From Pseudomonas sp. MRSN 12121 (lineage in GTDB: Bacteria; Pseudomonadota; Gammaproteobacteria; Pseudomonadales; Pseudomonadaceae): DNA of 64,000 bases. The position numbers were made by a program, and so were the translations under genes. The notes below the pieces were generated by a model. That model was given only the letters and a program-made list of their open reading frames with translations, was not told the origin of the DNA and ran no database searches. This document shows positions 25,967 to 33,574 of this stretch, in pieces. Position 1 is the first letter of the stretch. Each line of letters begins with the position of its first letter. The DNA lies in NCBI RefSeq assembly GCF_000931465.1, contig NZ_CP010892.1, positions 5,975,388 to 6,039,387 on the forward strand, given 5' to 3'.

Positions 25967-27262
25967 ATGCTGGAAAGGCTGTTTCAACTCAAGGCACACA
26001 ACACCAACGTGCGGACCGAGATTCTGGCGGGCCTCACGACCTTCCTGGCCATGGCCTACATTCTCTTCGTCAACCCGAGCATCCTCGGCGAGACCGGCAT
26101 GGACAAGGGTGCGGTGTTCGTCGCCACCTGCCTGGCCGCCGCCATCGGCTCGACCGTGATGGGCCTGATCGCCAACTACCCGATCGCCCTGGCCCCGGGC
26201 ATGGGCCTGAACGCCTTCTTCACCTACACCGTGGTCCTGCACATGGGCCATACCTGGCAAGTGGCGCTGGGCGCGGTGTTCATTTCGGCGGTGCTGTTCT
26301 TCCTGCTGTCGATCTTCAAGATCCGCGAATGGATCATCAACAGCATCCCGCTGCCGCTGCGCTCGGCGATCGCCGCCGGTATCGGCCTGTTCCTGGCGCT
26401 GATCGCCCTGCACAACGCCGGCATCGTGGTCGGCAACCCGGCAACCATGGTCGGCCTGGGCGACCTGAAGCAACCGGCGCCAATCCTCGCCACCCTGGGC
26501 TTCGCCCTGATCGTCGCCCTGGAGGCCCTGAAGGTCCGCGGCGCGGTGCTGATCGGTATCCTCTCGGTGACCATCGTCTCCATCGCCCTGGGCGTCACCC
26601 CGTTCGGCGGCGTGACCTCGATGCCGCCATCGCTGGCCCCGACCTTCCTGCAACTGGACATCAAGGGCGCGCTGGACATCGGCCTGGTCAGCGTGATCTT
26701 CGCCTTCCTGTTCGTCGACCTCTTCGACAATTCCGGCACCCTGATCGGCGTCGCCAAGCGCGCCGGCCTGATGGGCAAGGACGGCCACATGCCGAAAATG
26801 GGTCGCGCGCTGATCGCCGACAGTACCGCGGCGATGGCCGGCTCCCTGCTGGGCACCTCGACCACCACCAGCTATATCGAATCCGCCGCGGGCGTGAGCG
26901 CCGGCGGCCGCACCGGCCTGACCGCCATCGTCGTGGCGATCCTGTTCCTGCTGGCGCTGTTCTTCTCGCCACTGGCGGCCAGCGTCCCGGCCTTCGCCAC
27001 CGCGCCGGCCCTGCTGTTCGTCGCGGTGCTGATGACTTCGGGCCTGGCGGAAATCGACTGGGAAGACATCACCGTCGCCGCCCCCGTGGTGGTCACCGCC
27101 CTGGCCATGCCGTTCACCTATTCCATCGCCAACGGCATCGCCTTCGGCTTCATTGCCTGGACCGCGATCAAGCTGCTGTCGGGCCGTGCCCGTGAGCTGA
27201 ACGCGCCGCTGGTGATCCTGTCGATCCTGTTCGTGATCAAGCTGGGTTGGTTCAACGCATGA
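25967..27262 (+). CDS. NCS2-family purine permease (AzgA/GhxP-like)
   Basis: 431-residue inner-membrane transporter for adenine, guanine or hypoxanthine. The AzgA-branch N-terminus is present (ERLFQLKAHNTNVRTEILAG in part, then TTFLAMAYILFVNP), as is the DLFDNSGTLIGVAKRAGL segment near the substrate site and GLNAFFTYTVV. The ATG at 25967 has GGGGAG upstream; the longer frame before it is not hydrophobic. The stop overlaps the trmA start (ATGA), so the two are translationally coupled. Confidence 0.92.
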   Translation: MLERLFQLKAHNTNVRTEILAGLTTFLAMAYILFVNPSILGETGMDKGAVFVATCLAAAIGSTVMGLIANYPIALAPGMGLNAFFTYTVVLHMGHTWQVALGAVFISAVLFFLLSIFKIREWIINSIPLPLRSAIAAGIGLFLALIALHNAGIVVGNPATMVGLGDLKQPAPILATLGFALIVALEALKVRGAVLIGILSVTIVSIALGVTPFGGVTSMPPSLAPTFLQLDIKGALDIGLVSVIFAFLFVDLFDNSGTLIGVAKRAGLMGKDGHMPKMGRALIADSTAAMAGSLLGTSTTTSYIESAAGVSAGGRTGLTAIVVAILFLLALFFSPLAASVPAFATAPALLFVAVLMTSGLAEIDWEDITVAAPVVVTALAMPFTYSIANGIAFGFIAWTAIKLLSGRARELNAPLVILSILFVIKLGWFNA

Positions 27263-28338
27263 CTTTCGATGCCGCAAGCTACACCGCCCAGCTCAACGAC
27301 AAGGTCGCGCGCCTGCGTGAGCTGCTGGCGCCCTTCGCTGCCCCCGAGCCCCAGGTCTTCGACTCGCCGCTGCAGAACTTTCGCCTGCGCGCGGAGTTTC
27401 GCCTGTGGCGCGAAGCCGGCGAACGGCATTACGCGATGTTTTCCCAGGACGACAAGCGCACGCCGATCCTGATCGAAGACTTCCCGATTGCCAGCCAGCG
27501 CATCAACCAGCTGATGCCGCGACTCAAAGCCGCCTGGCAAGCCAGCAGCGCATTGAGCCACAAGCTGTTCCAGGTCGAGTTCCTCACCACCCTGGCCGGC
27601 GACGCGATGATCACCCTGTGCTACCACCGTCCGCTGGACGAGCACTGGCACGCGGCGGCAAGCAAGCTGGCGACCGACCTGGACGTCAGCGTCATCGGCC
27701 GCTCCAAGGGCAAGCGCGACGTGATCGGCCGCGATTACGTGGTGGAAAAGCTCACCATCGGCGGCCGGAGCTTCAGCTACCGCCAGCCCGAAGGCGCCTT
27801 CACCCAGCCCAACGGCACGGTCAACCAGAAGATGCTCGACTGGGCCTATGAGGCCCTGGGCGAGCGTGCGGACGACCTGCTGGAGCTGTACTGCGGCAAC
27901 GGCAACTTCACCCTGCCCCTGGCCACCCGGGTGCGCAAGGTGCTGGCCACCGAGATCAGCAAGACCTCGGTCAATGCCGCCCTGAGCAACCTCAGCGAAA
28001 ACGCGGTGGATAACGTCACCCTGGTGCGCCTGTCCGCCGAAGAACTGACCGAGGCGCTGAACGACGTGCGCCCGTTCCGCCGCCTGCAGGGCGTGGACCT
28101 CAAGAGCTACGAGTTCGGCAGCGTGTTCGTCGACCCGCCGCGCGCCGGCATGGACCCGGACACCTGCGAGCTGACCCGGCGCTTCGACAACATCCTGTAC
28201 ATCTCCTGCAACCCGGAAACCCTGGCGGCCAACATCGCCCAGTTGCACGACACCCACCGCATCACCCGCTGCGCGCTGTTCGACCAGTTCCCGTGGACCC
28301 ACCACATGGAATCCGGGGTGTTGCTGACCCGGCGCTGA
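27259..28338 (+). CDS. trmA: tRNA (uracil-5-)-methyltransferase TrmA
   Basis: 359 residues; methylates U54 of tRNA to give ribothymidine. The SAM site is LELYCGNGNFTLPLA, and the nucleophilic cysteine lies in ISCNPETL after FVDPPRAGMD. The N-terminus (TAQLNDKVARLRELL, FRLRAEFRLW) is that of TrmA rather than RumA/RlmD, and no iron-sulfur TRAM region precedes it. The ATG overlaps the permease stop. A hairpin terminator follows. Confidence 0.96.
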   Translation: MTFDAASYTAQLNDKVARLRELLAPFAAPEPQVFDSPLQNFRLRAEFRLWREAGERHYAMFSQDDKRTPILIEDFPIASQRINQLMPRLKAAWQASSALSHKLFQVEFLTTLAGDAMITLCYHRPLDEHWHAAASKLATDLDVSVIGRSKGKRDVIGRDYVVEKLTIGGRSFSYRQPEGAFTQPNGTVNQKMLDWAYEALGERADDLLELYCGNGNFTLPLATRVRKVLATEISKTSVNAALSNLSENAVDNVTLVRLSAEELTEALNDVRPFRRLQGVDLKSYEFGSVFVDPPRAGMDPDTCELTRRFDNILYISCNPETLAANIAQLHDTHRITRCALFDQFPWTHHMESGVLLTRR

Positions 28339-28354
28339 GTGCTGCCTGCGTAAA

Positions 28355-28381
28355 AAACAGCCGTCCTTGCGACGGCTGTTT
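28355..28381 (+). terminator. Terminator after trmA
   Basis: AAACAGCCGTC (28355-28365) and GACGGCTGTTT (28371-28381) with a five-base loop; the T-rich tail is short (GGTTT). Confidence 0.75.
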
Positions 28382-28519
28382 GGTTTGCGCTCCCCGTGCG
28401 ATATCTACCCGGCCAGGGCTCTTCCTGACGATTCGAATCACCACGGCTCGACCGAAGGTGTTCGATCAGCGAACACTTAATGCCAGGGTCGGCGTTCCGT
28501 CATCCGCCCGTAATTGACC

Positions 28520-28540
28520 AAATTAACCATCTGGTACATT
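28520..28540. promoter_or_regulatory. Operator-like site in the aroQ promoter, shared with quiC
   Basis: The 14-base core TAACCATCTGGTAC (28524-28537) matches TAACCAGTTCGTAC on the minus strand upstream of quiC at 10 of 14 positions; over 21 bases, 16 match. It sits between a TTGACC (28514-28519) and a T-rich -10-like region, 59 bp before the aroQ start, where a repressor would block the promoter. Confidence 0.55.
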
Positions 28541-28598
28541 TTATCCGGCAAGCGAGCTTTCCCAGGCCGCGCCAATAAAAACAATGGAGATACCTCTG

Positions 28599-29048
28599 AT
28601 GGCCCCTATCGTTCTGGTGCTCAACGGCCCGAACCTGAACCTGCTCGGCACCCGCGAACCCGCGACCTATGGCCACGAAACCCTGGCGGACATCTCCGCC
28701 CTGTGCGGCCGCGCCGCCGAGGAATTCGGCCTGGCCGTGGAGTTTCGCCAGACCAATCACGAAGGCGAGTTGCTGGACTGGATTCACGGCGCCCGTGGCC
28801 GCTGCGCCGGGATCGTGATCAACCCCGCCGCCTGGACCCACACCTCGGTGGCGATTCGCGATGCCCTGGTGGCCAGCGAGTTGCCGGTGATCGAAGTGCA
28901 TTTGTCGAACGTCCACGCCCGCGAACCCTTTCGCCATCATTCCTTTGTGTCGAGCATCGCGCTGGCGGTGATGTGCGGTTTCGGCAGCCATGGCTATCGC
29001 CTGGCGCTGGCGCATTTCAGCCAGCACTTGCAGGGAGCACGCGCATGA
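28599..29048 (+). CDS. aroQ: 3-dehydroquinate dehydratase, type II
   Basis: 149 residues; dehydrates 3-dehydroquinate to 3-dehydroshikimate (or runs in reverse). Signatures: VLNGPNLNLLGTREPATYG with the catalytic tyrosine, NHEGELLDWIH, INPAAWTHTS, and VIEVHLSNVHAREPFRHHS (given in part). The start at 28599 has GGAG nine bases upstream; an ATG at 28584 overlaps that site. The stop overlaps the start of the dehydrogenase gene. Being coupled to a QsuD-type dehydrogenase and sharing an operator-like site with quiC, it is probably the catabolic copy. Confidence 0.95.
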   Translation: MAPIVLVLNGPNLNLLGTREPATYGHETLADISALCGRAAEEFGLAVEFRQTNHEGELLDWIHGARGRCAGIVINPAAWTHTSVAIRDALVASELPVIEVHLSNVHAREPFRHHSFVSSIALAVMCGFGSHGYRLALAHFSQHLQGARA

Positions 29049-29899
29049 TCCGCTCCACTACCGTACTGGCCGGGCTGATCGGCGCCGGCATCCAGGCCTC
29101 GCGTACCCCGGCGCTGCATGAGCATGAAGGCGATGCCCAGGGCCTGCGTTATCTGTACCGGCTGATCGATCTGGACGCTCTGCAACTCGACAGCGGCGCC
29201 CTGCCCGACCTGCTGCTGGCCGCCGAACGCATGAACTTCACCGGACTGAACATCACCTTCCCGTGCAAGCAGAGCATCATCCCGCTGCTCGACGAACTGT
29301 CCCCCGAAGCCCGCGGGATCGGCGCGGTGAACACCGTGGTGCTCAAGGATGGCAGGCGCATCGGCCACAACACCGACTGCCTGGGCTTCGCCGAAGGTTT
29401 TCGTCGTGGCTTGCCGGGGGTCGCCCTGGAACGCGTGGTGCAGATGGGCGCTGGCGGCGCGGGGGCGGCGGTGGCCCATGCGCTGCTCAGCGAAGGCGTA
29501 CGCCAATTGCATATCTTCGATGTGGAAAGCGCCCGCGCCCAGAGCCTGGCGGCCAACCTTAACCAGCATTTCGGAGCGGACCGGGCCAGGGCCGGCCTCG
29601 ACCTGCCCAGCACCCTGGCCGCCGCGGACGGCCTGGTGAACACCACGCCGATGGGCATGGCCAAGCTGCCGGGCATGCCGGTGCCGGTGGAACTGCTGCG
29701 CGCCGAATTGTGGGTCGCGGAGATCGTCTACTTCCCGCTGGAGACCGAACTGCTGCGCAACGCCCGCGCCCTCGGCTGCCGCACCCTGGACGGCGGCAAC
29801 ATGGCGGTGTTCCAAGCGGTGAAGGCGTTCGAACTGTTCAGCGGCATAGCGCCGGATGCCCAGCGCATGCTCGCGCATTTCCAGAGCATGAATGGCTGA
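29045..29899 (+). CDS. Catabolic quinate/shikimate dehydrogenase (AroE superfamily, QsuD/RifI type)
   Basis: 284 residues. The catalytic lysine is in NITFPCKQSI and the aspartate in GHNTDCLGF; the dinucleotide motif is GAGGAGAAVA and VNTTPMGM is intact. The substrate-binding N-terminus reads SRTPALHE instead of the biosynthetic HSxSPxxHN, which is the pattern of the QsuD/RifI branch that oxidises quinate or shikimate with NAD(P). It overlaps aroQ by ATGA. Converting shikimate to dehydroshikimate, or quinate to dehydroquinate, would feed QuiC. The exact substrate preference is inferred. Confidence 0.87.
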   Translation: MIRSTTVLAGLIGAGIQASRTPALHEHEGDAQGLRYLYRLIDLDALQLDSGALPDLLLAAERMNFTGLNITFPCKQSIIPLLDELSPEARGIGAVNTVVLKDGRRIGHNTDCLGFAEGFRRGLPGVALERVVQMGAGGAGAAVAHALLSEGVRQLHIFDVESARAQSLAANLNQHFGADRARAGLDLPSTLAAADGLVNTTPMGMAKLPGMPVPVELLRAELWVAEIVYFPLETELLRNARALGCRTLDGGNMAVFQAVKAFELFSGIAPDAQRMLAHFQSMNG

Positions 29900-29917
29900 C
29901 AGGGCATGATTCGGCAT

Positions 29918-29935
29918 GGGGCCCTGCTCGGCCCC
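29918..29935. terminator. Weak hairpin between convergent genes
   Basis: GGGGCC (29918-29923) and GGCCCC (29930-29935), six-base loop, no T-run, between the dehydrogenase and benE-like genes. Confidence 0.35.
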
Positions 29936-29977
29936 TGCTCGACATTGATTGCCGCACCACCGGAAATCTTGCGCCGG

Positions 29978-31177
29978 CTATGCGCGCCCATGGCGGCTGG
30001 CGGAGCGAAACCGGCCATGCATCACCCCATGCGCCAGCAACCCCGCCAGCAATCCCCAGAAGGCGCCGCCCAGGCCCAACAGCGTGACATTGGCGGCAGT
30101 CGCCAGGAAGGTGATCAAAGCCGTCTCCCGGGCATGGGGATCGACCAACGCGGTGGCGAGACTGCCACCGATCGCGCCGAGCAAGGCCAGGCCGGCCAGG
30201 GTCGTGATAAAGGTCGCCGGCAACACCACGAACAGTGCCGTCAAGGTGGTGCCGAACACCCCCACCAGCAGATAGAACAGCCCACAGGCGAGCCCGGCCA
30301 GATACCGCTTGGCCGGCTCTTCATGCGCCTCCTTACCGGTACAGATGGCAGCGGTGATGGCGGCGACGTTGAACGCATGGGAACCGAACGGCGCCATCAG
30401 CAAGGAACCTATGCCCGTCACCGTGAGAATCGGATTGGCGCTGGTCTTGAAACCATCGTTACGCAGCACCAGCATGCCGGGCATGTATTGCCCGGTAAGG
30501 GTGATCAGAAACAACGGCAGGGCCACGCTCAGCAGCGCGTTCAATGAGAACACCGGCCAGGTCAGTAGAGGCATGGCCGGCTTGAGTTCGAGGCTGGCGA
30601 AACTGACTTGCCCCCAACCGAGCAACAGCACGATGCCGATCAGCAGCACCCCGACGATCGCATAACGCGCGGTAAAGCGGCGTAGCAGCACATAGCTGAG
30701 CAACAGCGCGCCCACCAGCACAGGGTCGACACCCGCGCCATCGAAAGCGCCGATCCCGAAACGCAGCAAAATGCCCGCCAGCAGGCCCGCGGCGATCCCT
30801 GGCGGGATCAGTTTCACCACCCGCTCGAAATAACCCGACATCCCCAGCACGACGAAACCTGCGGCCGACAACATGAAGGCTCCGATCATTTCCGGATAAG
30901 GCGTACTCGGTAATACCGCGATCAGGAAAGCCGCCCCCGGCGTCGACCAGGCGGTGATGATCGGCTCGCGATAGCGATAACTCAGCCAGGCACCAGTCAG
31001 GCCGACGCCAATGGAGATCGACCAGATCCACGAGGCGGTTTGCTCCGGGCTGAGCCCGGCCGCCTTGGCGCCCTGGAACACCAGGATGAAGGTTCCGCCG
31101 TAATTGACGATGACTGAAATCAGCGCGGCGACGCTCGGATGCAACAGGTCAGCGATTCTGATGCGGGCGGTTTTCAT
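29978..31177 (-). CDS. benE: BenE-family aromatic acid transporter
   Basis: 399-residue membrane protein of the benzoate:H+ symporter family. It has about twelve hydrophobic segments and the family stretches NYGGTFILVFQGAKAAGLSP (in part), PGAAFLIAVLP, NVAAITAAICTG and ATFITTLAGLALLGAI. The start MKTARIRIADLLHPS at 31177 is chosen; the much longer frame upstream is antisense to the regulator gene. It is divergent from a MocR regulator, which may control it. The substrate could be benzoate or a related carboxylate; the quinate neighbourhood does not fix it. Confidence 0.88.
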   Translation of the reverse strand: MKTARIRIADLLHPSVAALISVIVNYGGTFILVFQGAKAAGLSPEQTASWIWSISIGVGLTGAWLSYRYREPIITAWSTPGAAFLIAVLPSTPYPEMIGAFMLSAAGFVVLGMSGYFERVVKLIPPGIAAGLLAGILLRFGIGAFDGAGVDPVLVGALLLSYVLLRRFTARYAIVGVLLIGIVLLLGWGQVSFASLELKPAMPLLTWPVFSLNALLSVALPLFLITLTGQYMPGMLVLRNDGFKTSANPILTVTGIGSLLMAPFGSHAFNVAAITAAICTGKEAHEEPAKRYLAGLACGLFYLLVGVFGTTLTALFVVLPATFITTLAGLALLGAIGGSLATALVDPHARETALITFLATAANVTLLGLGGAFWGLLAGLLAHGVMHGRFRSASRHGRA

Positions 31178-31300
31178 CGGTGGACCTTCTGGATGGGGGA
31201 CGAGGCGAGGCAGTATCCGAAGGTAATGGTCTATATAAAATATCCACTTTCCATCAATATCCCAGACCACTTTTCGCTCTGGAACACTGATCAGTTCCCC
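31178..31300. promoter_or_regulatory. Divergent benE / MocR promoter region
   Basis: 123 bases with TATATAAAATATCC (AT-rich core near 31232-31245) flanked by TGGTCT (31227-31232) and AGACCA (31264-31269) in inverted orientation. MocR-type regulators usually bind extended sites in such divergent regions; assignment is by position. Confidence 0.4.
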
Positions 31301-32788
31301 ATGAAAGCCCGCAAAACCGCCTACCCCATCTGGAACCGTCTGCAACTGACCAAGGACAGCCACCTGTCCTTGCGCGAGCAATTGCTGCTGTTCCTGCGCA
31401 AAGGTATCGCCGACGGCAGCGTACAAGCTGGCATCCGCCTGCCGGCCTCCCGGGTGCTGGCGGCGCAGTTGGGCCTGTCGCGAATGACGGTCACCGAGGT
31501 CTACGGACAGTTGATCGCCGAGGGTTTCCTGCAGGCCCGGACGGGCTCGGGTACCTACGCGATGGCCCGCATCGCCGAGCCAGCGGCCTCGCCGCCCACG
31601 CTCTCGGAATCCCCCCTCGGTTCCGCCCGGGCCCGGGCCCTGACCGGGAATGACTCGATGTCGGTGGCCAGGGCGGGCTGGCCACTGACACCGGGCCTGC
31701 CTGCCCTGGATGCCTTTCCCTATGCCCTGTGGGGACGCCTGGAAGGTCGCTTCTGGCGGCGTCGACCCTTTCCCGATCTGTCCTATGGCGACCCCCAGGG
31801 TTTCCTGCCATTGCGTGAAGCGCTGGCGGCATACCTCGGCGCGGCCCGGGGAGTGGTCTGTCATGCCGACAACATCGTGATCACCCCGGGCGCGCAAGCG
31901 GCAGTGTCGATTGCAACCCTGGCCCTTACCGACCCTGGCGATCGCGTCTGGGTCGAGAACCCCGGCTACGACGCGGCCTACCGCAGCGTGCTGCTGGCCG
32001 GCGTGCAGGCCGTGGGCATTGCGGTGGATGAGCAAGGCCTGGATGTGCAGGCCGGCCGTCGGCTGGCACCCGACGCCAGGCTCGCGCTGGTATCGCCCTC
32101 GCACCAGTATCCCCTGGGAGTCGCCATGAGCCTGGCGCGACGCCTGGCCTTGCTGCAGTGGGCCCGCGATGCCAATGCCTTCATCCTCGAAGACGATTAC
32201 GACAGCGAGTTTCGTTACGCCTGCGCACCCACACCCGCGCTCAAGGCCCTGGATGGCAATCAAGGGCGGGTGATTTATGTGGGGACCTTGAGCAAGCTAC
32301 TGGCGCCAGGCCTGCGCCTGGGATTTCTGGTCGCCCCCGAGGCGGTGGTGGAGGTGTTGCGCAGCGTGCGCAACGGCAGCGGTCATCGCGTACCGCTGTC
32401 CTTGCAGGCAACGGCGGCGGAGTTCATTGGCAATGGGCACCTCGGCAGCCACATCCGTCGCAGCCAGGCAGTTTATGCGCAACGCCGCATCGCCTTGCTG
32501 GAGGCCATTCACAGCGCAGGCAGCGAACGGATGTCGGTGGCCAGCAACGCGACCGGGCTGCACCTGCTCGCCGACCTGCCTGACGCGCTCGACGACCGGG
32601 CTATCGCCAGCGCCGCACACGCACGCAACATCGGCGTCGCCGCGCTGTCGGAGTTTTTCGTTGCGGCCCGGGGCAGGACGCGCCGGGGCTTGCTCATGGG
32701 CTTTGGCAATACCCGGGCGGAATCGATGCAGGGCGCGGTAGAAACCCTCTGCCGTCTGATCGACCGGCAGCGGGGGCAAACGACTTGA
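31301..32788 (+). CDS. MocR/PdxR-type regulator (GntR helix-turn-helix fused to aminotransferase fold)
   Basis: 495 residues. N-terminal GntR winged helix (HLSLREQLLLFLRKGIADG in part, LPASRVLAAQLGLSRMTVTEVYGQL in part), then a fold-type I aminotransferase-like domain with the PLP lysine in TLSKLLAPGLRLGF and the aspartate in LEDDYDSEFRY. Such proteins are regulators, not transaminases. The start at 31301 leaves the divergent promoter outside the gene; the frame runs on upstream but enters the benE promoter. The likely target is the divergent benE-like gene. Confidence 0.87.
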   Translation: MKARKTAYPIWNRLQLTKDSHLSLREQLLLFLRKGIADGSVQAGIRLPASRVLAAQLGLSRMTVTEVYGQLIAEGFLQARTGSGTYAMARIAEPAASPPTLSESPLGSARARALTGNDSMSVARAGWPLTPGLPALDAFPYALWGRLEGRFWRRRPFPDLSYGDPQGFLPLREALAAYLGAARGVVCHADNIVITPGAQAAVSIATLALTDPGDRVWVENPGYDAAYRSVLLAGVQAVGIAVDEQGLDVQAGRRLAPDARLALVSPSHQYPLGVAMSLARRLALLQWARDANAFILEDDYDSEFRYACAPTPALKALDGNQGRVIYVGTLSKLLAPGLRLGFLVAPEAVVEVLRSVRNGSGHRVPLSLQATAAEFIGNGHLGSHIRRSQAVYAQRRIALLEAIHSAGSERMSVASNATGLHLLADLPDALDDRAIASAAHARNIGVAALSEFFVAARGRTRRGLLMGFGNTRAESMQGAVETLCRLIDRQRGQTT

Positions 32789-32792
32789 ACAA

Positions 32793-33470
32793 TCAGGCCT
32801 GCAGGTAACGCAGTACCGACTCGCAGATCATCTCGCGGTGGCGCTGCTTGATCGCCTCGTCGGGCAGGTCGATCTGGAAGATCTCGCCAAAGGTGTGGCG
32901 GTTGGAGACGCGGTAGAAGCAGAACGAGCTGATCAGCAAATGCACATCCAGCGGATCCAGGCCGGCGCGGAACGCGCCTTCCTCGGCACCGCGCCGCAGG
33001 ATCTCGCCCAGCGCATGCAGGATGGTGTTGTTCATCGCCTTGATCGCCCCGGAACGCTTCACGTACTCGGCGTTGTGAATGTTCTCGATGCTGACGATGC
33101 GCACGAAATCGACGTTGCGATCATGGTGGTCGAAGGTGAACTCCACCAGCCGGCGAATCGCCTCACGCGGCGCCAGTTCCGCCAGGTGCAGGCGGCTTTC
33201 GGTGCTGCGGATGTCGCCGTAGAGTTTTTCCAGCACCTCGACGTACAGCTGCTCCTTGCTGCCGAAGTAGTAATAGATCATGCGTTTGGAGGTGTGGATG
33301 CGCTCCGCGATGGCATCCACCCGGGCCCCTGACAGGCCCTGCTGCACGAACTCGACGATGGCTTCCTGAAGAATGTTCTCGCGGGTCTTTTCCGGGTTGT
33401 TCTTGCGACTCTTGCGCGGCTCGATTACGGGCTGCTCCGGCGCTACGGAGAGTTCTGAGGTCATTGTCAT
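32793..33470 (-). CDS. TetR-family regulator, candidate repressor of the quinate/shikimate genes
   Basis: 225 residues: TetR helix-turn-helix (ENILQEAIVEFVQQGLSGAR, AIAERIHTSKRMIYYYFGSKEQLY in part) and a TetR_C ligand domain. A charged N-terminal tail (KSRKNNPEK) precedes the DNA-binding region. It lies 104 bases downstream of quiC on the same strand. The TAACCAnnTnGTAC sites before aroQ and quiC make it the best candidate repressor, with dehydroshikimate, protocatechuate or quinate as possible inducer. Start chosen at the MTMTSEL codon with GAG upstream. Confidence 0.85.
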   Translation of the reverse strand: MTMTSELSVAPEQPVIEPRKSRKNNPEKTRENILQEAIVEFVQQGLSGARVDAIAERIHTSKRMIYYYFGSKEQLYVEVLEKLYGDIRSTESRLHLAELAPREAIRRLVEFTFDHHDRNVDFVRIVSIENIHNAEYVKRSGAIKAMNNTILHALGEILRRGAEEGAFRAGLDPLDVHLLISSFCFYRVSNRHTFGEIFQIDLPDEAIKQRHREMICESVLRYLQA

Positions 33471-33574
33471 TCTTGGGCTCACGGCCATCGCTGCACACGC
33501 GGGCGATTATGGGCCGCCTCGCGCGACGAAGGAAAGCAGGACGGCGGCCCTTTGCCGCCGCCGTTACGAAACTC

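Noticed and set aside
31178..32263. 361-residue N-terminal extension of the benE-like gene
   Set aside because: It is antisense to the MocR regulator gene and not hydrophobic; the transporter begins at 31177.
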